Assembly (NCBI RefSeq): GCF_008274625.1
Contig: NZ_VTRU01000002.1
Coordinates: forward strand, 186,001-250,000
DNA: 64,000 nucleotides
DNA from: Chryseobacterium panacisoli
GTDB taxonomy: Bacteria > Bacteroidota > Bacteroidia > Flavobacteriales > Weeksellaceae
Reading direction: 5' to 3'
Part shown: positions 27,769 to 35,063 of the stretch, piece by piece
Layout of the letters: each line of letters begins with the position of its first letter
How positions within the stretch are numbered: the first letter of the stretch is position 1
The notes under the pieces: generated by a model
The model's input: the letters and a program-made list of their open reading frames with translations, nothing else
Database searches by the model: none
What the model was told of the DNA's origin: nothing
Position numbers and translations under genes: made by a program

Positions 27769-28296
27769 ATGGAAAAATTTCCCATCATAGAAACCGAAAG
27801 ACTTATTCTTTCACAGCTGGAAGAAAAAGATATTCCTTTTATTGTTGAATATCTTCAGCATAGGATTTTTTCTGATCTTACCTCTAATATTCCTTATCCT
27901 TATATTGAAAATGACGCCAGATCGTGGCTGAAAATGTCAAAAGAAGCTTTTGAAAACCATAGTGGATATACCTTTGGAATCCGTGATAAAGAAGGGCTTA
28001 TCATTGGAGCTATCGGTCTTCATGACAGAGAAGATGATAAAGCAGAGCTGGGTTACTGGATAGGAATTCCTTATTGGAATAAAGGATATGTAACCGAAGC
28101 AGCAAGGGCAATCGTAAATTTTGGTCTTAATGAACTGGGTTTCCATAAAATATTTGCTACTCATTTTCTTCACAACCCGGCATCCGGAAGAATAATGGAG
28201 AAAATAGGAATGGAACAGGAAGCTGTTTTAAAACAGGAAATGAAAAAAGATGGGGAGTATTTTGATATAGTAAGATATTCTATTTTTAAAGACTGA
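27769..28296 (+). CDS. GNAT-family N-acetyltransferase (RimJ/RimL type)
   Basis: The 175-residue protein starts with the RimJ/RimL-type ETERLILSQLEEKD motif and has the acetyl-CoA-binding strand-turn in ELGYWIGIPYWNKGYVTEAARAIV, with the C-terminal GFHKIFATHFLHNPASGRIMEKIGM signature. It transfers an acetyl group, in this subgroup usually to protein N termini or small amines; the substrate cannot be told. It is cytoplasmic and lies 64 bp after coaX, perhaps in the same transcript. Confidence 0.9.
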   Translation: MEKFPIIETERLILSQLEEKDIPFIVEYLQHRIFSDLTSNIPYPYIENDARSWLKMSKEAFENHSGYTFGIRDKEGLIIGAIGLHDREDDKAELGYWIGIPYWNKGYVTEAARAIVNFGLNELGFHKIFATHFLHNPASGRIMEKIGMEQEAVLKQEMKKDGEYFDIVRYSIFKD

Positions 28297-28441
28297 TCCA
28301 AGGAATATAGATACATTCCTGATTCTATAAAACAAAAGACAGAGGATACTTTAATTTTCTCTGGCTTTTTATATTACAATTATTTTCTGAACTATTGTAA
28401 AGTCTACCAAGACAAGAAGCGAATTGCTTTAATGGAAAGGG

Positions 28442-28873
28442 TTATCTCTTACTTTTAAAAAAATCTTTAACAATAGAAGAGCATTCGGCTTCCATAATTC
28501 CTGTAATGATTTCTGTTTTCGGATGCAGAGAAAGATGTTTGTTGATAAATCCCCTTTGTTCATCCCTTGCGCCAATCACTACTTTTGAGATCTGAGACCA
28601 GGAAAGCGCACCTGAGCACATCACACATGGTTCCATGGTTACATACAATGTACAGTCTTTTAAATACTTTCCTCCAAGGAAATTTGCTGCTGAAGTGATG
28701 GCCTGCATTTCTGCATGAGCGGTAACATCATTCAGGGTTTCGGTAAGATTGTGAGCTCTTGCGATAATCCGGTTGTTGGAAACCACAACACACCCGATAG
28801 GAACCTCATCTTTTTCCAAAGCCATTTCTGCTTCCTGCAGGGCCATTTTCATATAATATTCGTCGGTAAACAT
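28442..28873 (-). CDS. Nucleoside deaminase, TadA-like
   Basis: This 143-residue zinc deaminase has His53-Ala-Glu55 and Pro82-Cys83-x-x-Cys86, the metal and catalytic signature of the cytidine/deoxycytidylate deaminase clan. Overall sequence (EVPIGCVVVSNNRII, NLTETLNDVTAHAEM) matches TadA, which makes inosine at the tRNA wobble position, or the related guanine deaminases. It starts directly at the stop of the preceding gene and is probably co-transcribed with it. Confidence 0.9.
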   Translation of the reverse strand: MFTDEYYMKMALQEAEMALEKDEVPIGCVVVSNNRIIARAHNLTETLNDVTAHAEMQAITSAANFLGGKYLKDCTLYVTMEPCVMCSGALSWSQISKVVIGARDEQRGFINKHLSLHPKTEIITGIMEAECSSIVKDFFKSKR

Positions 28874-29491
28874 TTAATCGGTTATCGTTAAAGTTAAAGG
28901 TAGTTTGAAACGGTAGGCAGTAGGATCTCCTTTTGTCATTGCCGGAGAAAATTTTTCTGCAAGAGAATACAATGCTATCTCTGCCTGTCTGTTGAAGGTG
29001 AAATTATCGCCCTGTGCATGAACATTGCTGACTGTGCCATCTTTTTCTACAATAAAATCAACATCTGTCTTTATCATTTTTTCTAAGGAATAAACTCCGT
29101 CAACATAGAGTAGATTGGCTACTTCCTGTCTCAAAGAATTGAGCCCTCCGGGATAATCTGCAACCTTTTCTGCATCAGAAAATTTTTCAGATGAGGTTAA
29201 TTTAGGATTTTTGATGGTTTGGAGGTCTTCCAGATTTCTTACTTTCAATAAAGCTCCGATCAGAGCATTATTTTCAATGCTGTCCATTTTTTTCATGAAA
29301 AAGAGAAAATCTCCTTTTATTGCTACCTTTTTATCGGTATTGGATTCAGCATCAAACTTTTTTTTGAACTCTTTATTCAGCATATTTCGGTGCTGGTTGT
29401 AATAGCTCTTTACAAGCCGGAATTCTTCTTTCTGCTGCGCAAGAAAAAAGGTAGAAATAAAGCAGCTAATGCCAACAAATAAAGTTTTCAA
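28874..29491 (-). CDS. Secreted protein with TonB-C-like domain
   Basis: The 205-residue product has a signal peptide (about residues 1-18, ending FFLAQ). The C-terminal 95 residues resemble the TonB C-terminal domain found in many Bacteroidota proteins: YPGGLNSLRQEVANLL, then VDFIVEKDGTVSNVHAQG, then FSPAMTKGDP. There is no proline-rich stretch or membrane anchor, so it is not a classical TonB; it may be a free periplasmic domain protein. The start is a TTG because no ATG precedes the signal peptide in frame. Confidence 0.75.
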   Translation of the reverse strand: MKTLFVGISCFISTFFLAQQKEEFRLVKSYYNQHRNMLNKEFKKKFDAESNTDKKVAIKGDFLFFMKKMDSIENNALIGALLKVRNLEDLQTIKNPKLTSSEKFSDAEKVADYPGGLNSLRQEVANLLYVDGVYSLEKMIKTDVDFIVEKDGTVSNVHAQGDNFTFNRQAEIALYSLAEKFSPAMTKGDPTAYRFKLPLTLTITD

Positions 29492-29544
29492 TAAGGGTAT
29501 ATTTATGTAAATATAACAAAAAATATGAAATATATTTTTTATAG

Positions 29545-30465
29545 TCAGCTTTCAAGATAGCGGTTCAAAGATTCCTGCAAATGATTTCGGATTTCATCAA
29601 CTAAACCTTTAGGTTCCAGAACGGTGACTTCTTTTCCATAAGAAAGAATTTCCTGCATAAAGTCATAAGTAGGGTGAAGGAAGAATTCAAAATAAATCTC
29701 CTCCGGAGTTTCTTTAGTCTCTTTCTGCGATTGATGAAGAGGGAAACTTCTGATATATTCTCCCTGATGACGGCTGCATTTCAATACAATATTCTGTGGT
29801 TTCTGCTCCGTCAGATTCATGACTCCGAATGCATTTTTGAAATGTTCTCTGAAATTATATTTGTATTTCTCTCTAAACTGATTTTTAGCTACGTCAAGAT
29901 AGTTGATTCTATCAAGCCCGAAAGATTTTAAAGCTTTATCTTTTGTGTCAATGGCAATAAGATACCATCGGTCTTTGGATTCTTTTAAGGCTAAAGGATG
30001 AACTTTTCTGGAGGTCATCAGTTTGTTTTTGTAATTGTAATGTTCGAAACTTACCACCCTTTTATTTCGGATGGCGAAGAACAGATCATAAAAATGTTCC
30101 ACACCCGTTGGTTTACGGCTTTCAAAAAAGATAAAATCTGAAAAATCCGGGTGAAGATTCAGAGCGTTACTTACCTGGAAAGATTCCAGCAATTTTTGGT
30201 TGTATTCATCCACCTCCATGATGGGGCGGCTCTCGATATAATATCGGTTGTCTCCCTTTTTCTTGTTGTGAATGGAAAGATTAAAAAGATCGGAAATCTC
30301 CCGGATATCCCTCTGAAGAGTACGGATAGAATAGCTCTTGATCTCAGCATCCTGGAATTCAAAAGAATTTAAAAGATAGTCCTCCAGCTGGGAATAGGTA
30401 GCCGGAGAACTTTCTAATCTTTTAATAATTAGGGCATATCTTGTCAGATAAAAATCTTTCTTCAT
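29545..30465 (-). CDS. WYL-domain transcriptional regulator
   Basis: The 306-residue protein has an N-terminal winged helix-turn-helix (about 1-75, with SYSIRTLQRDIREIS as the recognition region), a WYL domain (about 125-200) with the eponymous Trp167-Tyr-Leu169, and a C-terminal WCX-type extension. WYL regulators sense ligands, often nucleic acid or nucleotides, and control phage defence (BrxR, CapW) or DNA-damage genes (PafBC, DriD). Its own promoter carries one of the six local palindromes, so autoregulation is likely. I infer that it controls the neighbouring small genes, the patatin and the M15 peptidase. Confidence 0.92.
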   Translation of the reverse strand: MKKDFYLTRYALIIKRLESSPATYSQLEDYLLNSFEFQDAEIKSYSIRTLQRDIREISDLFNLSIHNKKKGDNRYYIESRPIMEVDEYNQKLLESFQVSNALNLHPDFSDFIFFESRKPTGVEHFYDLFFAIRNKRVVSFEHYNYKNKLMTSRKVHPLALKESKDRWYLIAIDTKDKALKSFGLDRINYLDVAKNQFREKYKYNFREHFKNAFGVMNLTEQKPQNIVLKCSRHQGEYIRSFPLHQSQKETKETPEEIYFEFFLHPTYDFMQEILSYGKEVTVLEPKGLVDEIRNHLQESLNRYLES

Positions 30466-30518
30466 TTCTTTTTTTTATGTTACAGCAGAGCTGCGTTTCA
30501 TGGTAACGTTTTATAAGA

Positions 30519-30552
30519 CAAATATATGCGGTTAATGCGACAAAACGTGTCG
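30519..30552 (-). promoter_or_regulatory. Promoter with WYL-regulon palindrome, copy a (WYL gene)
   Basis: The palindrome CGACAAAACGTGTCG (30538-30552) is followed leftward by 11 bp and then TATATTTG (30519-30526), an exact TAnnTTTG -7 element. The palindrome therefore covers the -33 region. Confidence 0.8.
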
Positions 30553-30599
30553 TGTTTTAATTTTATTATAAACTTATTGCCCGTAATCTATGAAAGAAT
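30553..30599. other. Short gap upstream of the WYL promoter
   Basis: AT-rich, nothing recognisable; it separates the WYL promoter from the small membrane-protein candidate. Confidence 0.4.
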
Positions 30600-30806
30600 T
30601 TATAAATAGATGAAAGTAGTAGGTGTAATTTCTGTTTTTGAAATAGGGCAATTAGAAATAACAAAAGAGGTTTTATTATTCTGTTGGTTTTCCTTGTAAA
30701 TGATTTTTATAGTGTCTTTAAAATAATCTGAGATGACATTGAAAATTCCATAAATCAAAAACATTATAAAATACTTTTTTAATCTTCTTTTGTTTTCATA
30801 AAGCAA
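30600..30806 (-). CDS. Candidate small membrane protein in the WYL locus
   Basis: This 68-residue frame begins at a TTG, with a basic N terminus (ENKRRLKK) followed by one hydrophobic segment (about residues 12-27) and a polar, Lys/Asn-rich tail. An internal ATG at residue 15 would remove the basic part. Support for its being real comes from an upstream promoter of the same type as its neighbours (copy c). Its layout, one membrane span plus charged ends, would suit a holin-like or toxin-like peptide, but I see no family match, and it could be chance coding. Confidence 0.4.
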   Translation of the reverse strand: MLYENKRRLKKYFIMFLIYGIFNVISDYFKDTIKIIYKENQQNNKTSFVISNCPISKTEITPTTFIYL

Positions 30807-30864
30807 TGTGTGATTTATTGGTTAATAAATTGATTGTTATATTCTGTTTTCAGTGAAACAGAAT

Positions 30865-31010
30865 CCGTTGTACTATATTTTCAGACATAGTTCTGGCTGT
30901 CCGGCATTTTGTGAATGGTGAATTCAAAGATGTTGAGAATGTTTAATGAGATTGCTGTGTGCGTATTATTGAGAATTAAAAGTAATGCTGGACAGCGTCA
31001 GAACTTGTCG
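30865..31010 (-). repeat. Operator-promoter-leader cassette, second copy
   Basis: From the palindrome leftward, about 145 bp resemble the cassette at 31209-31352: palindrome, 11-bp spacer, -7 element, a CAATC and TAAAC region, then TTGAATTCACCATTCAC, a short frame ATG-CCG-GAC-AGC and a TATGTC segment. This points to a tandem duplication of the control region. Confidence 0.6.
30977..31010 (-). promoter_or_regulatory. Promoter with WYL-regulon palindrome, copy c
   Basis: CGTCAGAACTTGTCG (30996-31010) is followed leftward by 11 bp and TACTTTTA (30977-30984), 7 of 8 matches to TAnnTTTG. The nearest leftward frame is the small membrane-protein candidate, about 170 bp away. Confidence 0.65.
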
Positions 31011-31023
31011 TATTTCATTATAT

Positions 31024-31194
31024 TTAAAAAGGATCTTCTTCAAGTACACCTTCTTCAAAATCTTCTCTGAAGAAGTTTTCAATAGTGTTGAGATAGTTTT
31101 CATAATCCATCTCAGTGTTTTCGATATCGCTCCATTCTATGGTATAGAGATCTTCATCGAAGAGTATATCTGTTTTATGATCTGGTGTTTCCAT
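31024..31194 (-). CDS. Small, very acidic protein of the WYL locus
   Basis: The 56-residue product from the ATG (METPDHKTDILFDEDLYTIE) has a strong excess of Asp and Glu, roughly 40% of residues, and only a few basic ones, with repeated aromatic-acidic pairs such as NFFREDFEEG. A longer frame starts at a TTG at 31269, but the ATG is the more likely start. Acidic proteins of this size can be DNA mimics, antitoxins or anti-regulators; no family is recognised. It is driven by promoter copy b. Confidence 0.65.
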   Translation of the reverse strand: METPDHKTDILFDEDLYTIEWSDIENTEMDYENYLNTIENFFREDFEEGVLEEDPF

Positions 31195-31208
31195 GTTTTG
31201 TGTTCTAA

Positions 31209-31352
31209 TGTGTTGGTTATATTTTGAACATATTTCAGGCTGTTCAGCATAAGTGAATGTTGAATTCAAAGGCTTTTTAAAGTTTTATGGATTGTTGTTT
31301 TGTGTCTTTCTGATACTCCAAAGGTAGTAGGGCAAAACGACAAAACTTGACG
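31209..31352 (-). repeat. Operator-promoter-leader cassette, first copy
   Basis: This control region of the acidic-protein gene is the counterpart of 30865-31010. The shared leader contains TTGAATTCAACATTCAC and a short upstream frame beginning ATG-CTG-AAC-AGC, which overlaps the start of the main gene in another frame. Confidence 0.6.
31319..31352 (-). promoter_or_regulatory. Promoter with WYL-regulon palindrome, copy b (acidic protein)
   Basis: CGACAAAACTTGACG (31338-31352), 11 bp, then leftward TACCTTTG (31319-31326), an exact -7 element. Confidence 0.8.
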
Positions 31353-31425
31353 TGTTTAAAAAATATTTTCTAATTTTTAAATATAATCTTCAAAGCTTAT
31401 ATTGAGTTATTATAAGGCTAAAAGC

Positions 31426-32475
31426 TTATATTTTATTTTTGATGAGTTTTTGAACAATCTGGTTCAAAGTTTCTCTGTTGTCATCAATATAACTCAGTCC
31501 GGCCTGTATCAGATTTTCAATATTCGACCTTCTTACGTTATCCATTGCAGGAGATGCATTTTTCAGTGAAGGATTCAGGCGGTAATAGTTTTTCTGATTT
31601 CTCAAACCCAGTGTCTGGAACATCTGTTCCAACTGGTAATCTACAGTTTCTGCATTGGCAGACATCAAAATATCAATAATCGGGCTTACCCAGCCAATTT
31701 TCCCTGATTTTTGTAGCTTTTTAAAAGGATAAGGTCTGGCTTCAATTCCTGTTCCGATAGAAACAATAATCATATCATTTACACTCGGATGATTGGCTTT
31801 CTGATGGTTTTTTAAAACTTCTGCAAAAGGAATTTTTCTTGCTTCTGCATAAGCACAAAGAGCTGGATTATTGGCAAACATTCCTCCGTCAATCAGGCTG
31901 AAGATCTGTCCATACATCGATTTGATCTGCACCGGACTGAAATAGGTAGGAGCAGCCGAAGTCGCTCTACAGATATCTTTTACATAGAAGTTATCTGTGC
32001 TGAGGCTGGCTTTCCATGAGTTGAAAAGTTTTGCTCTTCTGTTTTCAATATCATAACTTGTTATTAGACATGGTTTTATTAATTCTTTTAATTCTAAATT
32101 TCCAAAAAAGTCATTTAAATTCCTTTCAAGTGATTCCTGTGGAATTTTTTCATTCAATAATCCGAATGGATTAACCAGTTTTTCCCAAAAGGAAACCTGG
32201 AAGATATCGCCGCCCTTTTCCGCATATAATTCTAATCCTTTTTGAATAGAATATTTTGCCTTTCGGGCTTCGTCGGGACATAGAATAATAGAAGCAATGA
32301 GACCTCCGGTACTGCTGCCTGCCACCAGATCAAAATAATCCCCAAGCTTTGCTGTGGGTTTATCATAATACTGGAGCTGCTCTTCTATGTAGCGTAGAAT
32401 AATGCAGGTAATGATTCCTCTTATTCCGCCTCCGTCCAAAGAAAGAATGGTTGTCTTTTTCATGTTATTTTTCAT
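31426..32475 (-). CDS. Patatin-like phospholipase
   Basis: This 349-residue cytoplasmic enzyme has the patatin Ser-Asp dyad: oxyanion motif DGGGIRG (residues 14-20), nucleophile Ser55 in GSSTG, and Asp196 in DGGMFANNP. Patatins hydrolyse membrane phospholipids; bacterial relatives include CapV, the membrane-degrading effector of CBASS, and ExoU. There is no cGAS-like gene nearby, so this is not a CBASS operon. The start is set at an ATG; a TTG at 32499 is less likely, and a second ATG lies at 32463. A long leader with a hairpin precedes it, and its promoter bears palindrome copy d. Confidence 0.92.
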   Translation of the reverse strand: MKNNMKKTTILSLDGGGIRGIITCIILRYIEEQLQYYDKPTAKLGDYFDLVAGSSTGGLIASIILCPDEARKAKYSIQKGLELYAEKGGDIFQVSFWEKLVNPFGLLNEKIPQESLERNLNDFFGNLELKELIKPCLITSYDIENRRAKLFNSWKASLSTDNFYVKDICRATSAAPTYFSPVQIKSMYGQIFSLIDGGMFANNPALCAYAEARKIPFAEVLKNHQKANHPSVNDMIIVSIGTGIEARPYPFKKLQKSGKIGWVSPIIDILMSANAETVDYQLEQMFQTLGLRNQKNYYRLNPSLKNASPAMDNVRRSNIENLIQAGLSYIDDNRETLNQIVQKLIKNKI

Positions 32476-32512
32476 TTTTTTTAAAGAAACATATGGCAAC
32501 TTTAGACAAGTA

Positions 32513-32547
32513 AAACCAATAGATTTCCGGAAAATATCTATTGGTTT
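32513..32547 (-). promoter_or_regulatory. Leader hairpin in front of the patatin gene
   Basis: Perfect 12-bp arms AAACCAATAGAT and ATCTATTGGTTT with an 11-bp loop lie between the predicted transcript start (about 32582) and the start codon. Read leftward a short TTTTAC follows the hairpin. It could be an attenuator or a protein-binding RNA element. Confidence 0.55.
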
Positions 32548-32588
32548 CAGCTTATTATAAGGATTGTTTTTTGGTATTTCTTATAAAA

Positions 32589-32622
32589 CAAAGATAGACG
32601 GAGGAAGCGACAGAACTTGTCG
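32589..32622 (-). promoter_or_regulatory. Promoter with WYL-regulon palindrome, copy d (patatin)
   Basis: CGACAGAACTTGTCG (32608-32622), a perfect 5-bp inverted repeat, then 11 bp and leftward TATCTTTG (32589-32596), an exact -7 element. Confidence 0.85.
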
Positions 32623-32704
32623 TAATATAAATGATGATCATTAATTTTATCAAAAAACAAACCTTTAAATCAAATGGTTATGATTTTTTTTCAATAAAAG
32701 AGAA

Positions 32705-33205
32705 CTAAAAAACAACATAATTTTGCTCGTCTCTAGGCATCTTCAGGAGCGTTCTCCAGCTTGTCTTTACAGGGCCTTTTTTAGAGGGAATATTCTTTTT
32801 TTCAAAATGAGGAAGGTCTTTGAAGGTTTTCCAGTTTCCGCCCCAGTCCCAGCCATGGCGGGCAAAGATCTTTACACACTCATACCAATCGGCAACTTTG
32901 TCATTATCCCAGTCCTTTGCCGTATCCCAGCTTGCTGTTTTGCGGCCGATCATCAGACAGATATCTACAGCAAGACCATAATTGTGGATGCTTTGCCCTG
33001 CCTTGGCATTGGTCACCTTCTTTCCTGAAGTAATTCTTCCGATCGCATAAAGCTTTTCCTGCTCCTCAAAAGATCTTAATCCCTGCGTGATCCGTATCTT
33101 GGCTCTTCCGGTAAGGGCTTCATCACATTCCTGTATAATCTGCTTTACTTCATCTCTTACCATTGGGTGAAGTTTCTGAATTCGTTCCAAGGTTACTTTG
33201 TCCAT
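32705..33205 (-). CDS. M15-family peptidase resembling phage L-Ala-D-Glu endolysins
   Basis: The 166-residue protein is a single zinc peptidase domain of the VanY/M15C group: His74 and Asp81 in QSIHNYGLAVD and His133 in DLPHFEK are the metal ligands. The closest pattern is the phage endolysin type that cuts the L-Ala-D-Glu bond of peptidoglycan. It has no signal peptide or lipobox, so like an endolysin it would stay in the cytoplasm unless released. The ATG is set by the promoter: a longer TTG start would lie inside the -7 element. Confidence 0.92.
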   Translation of the reverse strand: MDKVTLERIQKLHPMVRDEVKQIIQECDEALTGRAKIRITQGLRSFEEQEKLYAIGRITSGKKVTNAKAGQSIHNYGLAVDICLMIGRKTASWDTAKDWDNDKVADWYECVKIFARHGWDWGGNWKTFKDLPHFEKKNIPSKKGPVKTSWRTLLKMPRDEQNYVVF

Positions 33206-33226
33206 ATTTCTTATTTTGTTACAGGA

Positions 33227-33260
33227 CAAAGGTATAGCGCGGAAGCGACGGAACTTGACG
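33227..33260 (-). promoter_or_regulatory. Promoter with WYL-regulon palindrome, copy e (M15 peptidase)
   Basis: CGACGGAACTTGACG (33246-33260), 11 bp, then leftward TACCTTTG (33227-33234), an exact -7 element 21 bp before the ATG. Confidence 0.82.
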
Positions 33261-33406
33261 TGTTTTATTTATTTCTATAACATTTTACTTGGAGTAAAAA
33301 AGATTACAGCCGTTTTAAGTATAAAAAAAATAAGAAAAAATTGTTTTTAAATTTTTAAAAATCAAATAGAATTAGTAAATATGATGCGTAAAAAACACAA
33401 TGTCAA

Positions 33407-34990
33407 ATGCATACCATCTTACCCTTTTTACTTGCCATGGTGGCAGCCATTGTATTACTCAATATGTGGGCTGTCAGATTAAAAATTGCTTATCCTATTT
33501 TACTTGTAGTATTTGGGCTTTTTGTTTCTTTTATACCCGGTTTACCGGTTGTAAAGATCAATCCGGATCTTATATTTTTTATTTTTTTACCTCCTTTATT
33601 ATTTGAAGCAGCATGGTCTATTTCTTTTAAAGAGATGAAAAGATGGTGGCGTATTATCGGGAGCTTTGCCTTTCTGGTTGTTTTTTTTACAGCATTGGCG
33701 GTAGCTGTAACAGCTAATTATTTTATTCCGGGATTTACTATTGCTTTAGGATTTCTGCTGGGAGGAATAGTGTCTCCTCCTGATGCGGTAAGTACAGGTG
33801 CCATTATGAAATTTGTAAAAATACCAACTACTACATCCGCTATTCTGGAAGGAGAAAGTCTGTTGAATGATGCATCTTCATTGATTATATTTCGTTTTGC
33901 TCTGATTGCTGTAGGAACCGGACAATTTGTATGGCAGGAAGCTTCCTTAGACTTTTTATGGATGATTATAGGTGGGGCGGGAATTGGCCTGCTGCTGGCC
34001 TGGATTTTTGTTCAGGCTCATAAACGCCTTCCTACAGAACCGTCATCTGATATTGCTTTGACACTTATTGAACCTTATCTCATGTATTGGGTGGCAGAGC
34101 AGTTTCACTGTTCCGGAGTTTTAGCAGTGGTCTGTGGAGGCCTCTATATGTCAGCTAAAAGAATGATATTTTTAAACAGCAGCAGCCGTATAAAAGGATA
34201 CAGTGTGTGGGAAAGTTTTGTATTTATCCTGAATGGTATTGTATTCTTAATTATAGGGCTGGAGCTTCCCGAAATCGTTGGTGGATTACGGTCAGAAGGA
34301 ATTCCTTTGAAAACTGCCATCCAATATGGAATTTTGGTAACAGGTATCCTGATTGCTGCCAGAATAATAAGTGCATACGCTGCAATGGTGGCCACTTTGA
34401 TTTTTCGGCCAAGTGTGGCACCACGTGCATCTTCTGCAAAAAGGCGTTTTCTGATGCCTCTTATGCTTGGATGGACGGGGATGAGAGGTGTTGTTTCATT
34501 AGCCGCTGCATTGGCTATTCCTATTACTCTTGAAAACGGGCTTCCTTTCCCCAACAGAAATCTTATCCTGTTCATTACCTTTGTTGTGATCTTGCTTACC
34601 TTACTTGTACAGGGCCTTACGCTGCCGTATATTATCAAATATGGACATGTGTTTGATGATTTTACTGATGAAGAAAAAGATAAACGGGCCAGGGAAGAAA
34701 TAAAACATAAGCTGAAGCAGCACATCTATCATTTTCTTAAAAGCAAGCATGAAAACGAACTGAACAGTCATGCCGGATTAGAACGGATGCTGAAACACTG
34801 GGAAGAAAAAATAGAAGCCAATGATACCGAATGGATGAATGAAAAAGCAAAAGATATCTTTTTTGAGATGCTGGAAAGCCAGAGACAGTTTCTTGCAGAA
34901 CTCAATAAAGATGTTTCTATTGATGAAAGTATAATTCGTCATCAGCTTTATCAGATTGATCTTGAAGAAGAGCGGTTAAAAATGATTTAA
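33407..34990 (+). CDS. Na+/H+ antiporter, NhaP/CPA1 family
   Basis: The 527-residue membrane protein has about twelve membrane segments in residues 1-410 and a hydrophilic, Lys/Glu-rich cytoplasmic tail of about 115 residues. CPA1 motifs are present: FFIFLPPLLFEAAW near residue 58, GGIVSPPDAVSTGAIM with the ion-binding Asp, and EGESLLNDASSLIIF. It exchanges Na+ or K+ for H+ across the inner membrane. It runs opposite to the M15 gene and shares a divergent region of about 150 bp with it. Confidence 0.94.
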   Translation: MHTILPFLLAMVAAIVLLNMWAVRLKIAYPILLVVFGLFVSFIPGLPVVKINPDLIFFIFLPPLLFEAAWSISFKEMKRWWRIIGSFAFLVVFFTALAVAVTANYFIPGFTIALGFLLGGIVSPPDAVSTGAIMKFVKIPTTTSAILEGESLLNDASSLIIFRFALIAVGTGQFVWQEASLDFLWMIIGGAGIGLLLAWIFVQAHKRLPTEPSSDIALTLIEPYLMYWVAEQFHCSGVLAVVCGGLYMSAKRMIFLNSSSRIKGYSVWESFVFILNGIVFLIIGLELPEIVGGLRSEGIPLKTAIQYGILVTGILIAARIISAYAAMVATLIFRPSVAPRASSAKRRFLMPLMLGWTGMRGVVSLAAALAIPITLENGLPFPNRNLILFITFVVILLTLLVQGLTLPYIIKYGHVFDDFTDEEKDKRAREEIKHKLKQHIYHFLKSKHENELNSHAGLERMLKHWEEKIEANDTEWMNEKAKDIFFEMLESQRQFLAELNKDVSIDESIIRHQLYQIDLEEERLKMI

Positions 34991-35029
34991 TCTATACGAG
35001 GGGCATTGAATAATATGTTTTTTTGAAAA

Positions 35030-35063
35030 CCAAATTAAATCACTAATACGACAAAACATGTCG
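35030..35063 (-). promoter_or_regulatory. WYL-regulon palindrome, copy f
   Basis: CGACAAAACATGTCG (35049-35063) is a perfect inverted repeat. Leftward after 11 bp stands TAATTTGG, an imperfect -7 match; no good -7 stands at this distance rightward. A leftward transcript would run antisense into the antiporter gene; alternatively the site acts on the umuC-like gene 120 bp to the right. Confidence 0.6.

Noticed and set aside
30865..30910. Tiny frames MPDSQNYV and MSENIVQRILFH in the copied leader
   Set aside because: Too short to call as genes; kept only as a possible upstream frame in the duplicated leader.
31426..32475. CBASS system based on the patatin gene
   Set aside because: No cGAS-like nucleotidyltransferase, E1/E2 or JAB gene is near; only the effector-like phospholipase is present.
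32705..33205. Prophage remnant suggested by the endolysin-like peptidase
   Set aside because: No integrase, terminase, capsid, tail or attachment site is nearby, and the gene has the same host-type promoter as its neighbours.
34144..34725. 193-residue leftward frame inside the antiporter gene
   Set aside because: It mirrors a membrane protein on the other strand and shows no domain; although palindrome f could send RNA through it, nothing supports translation.
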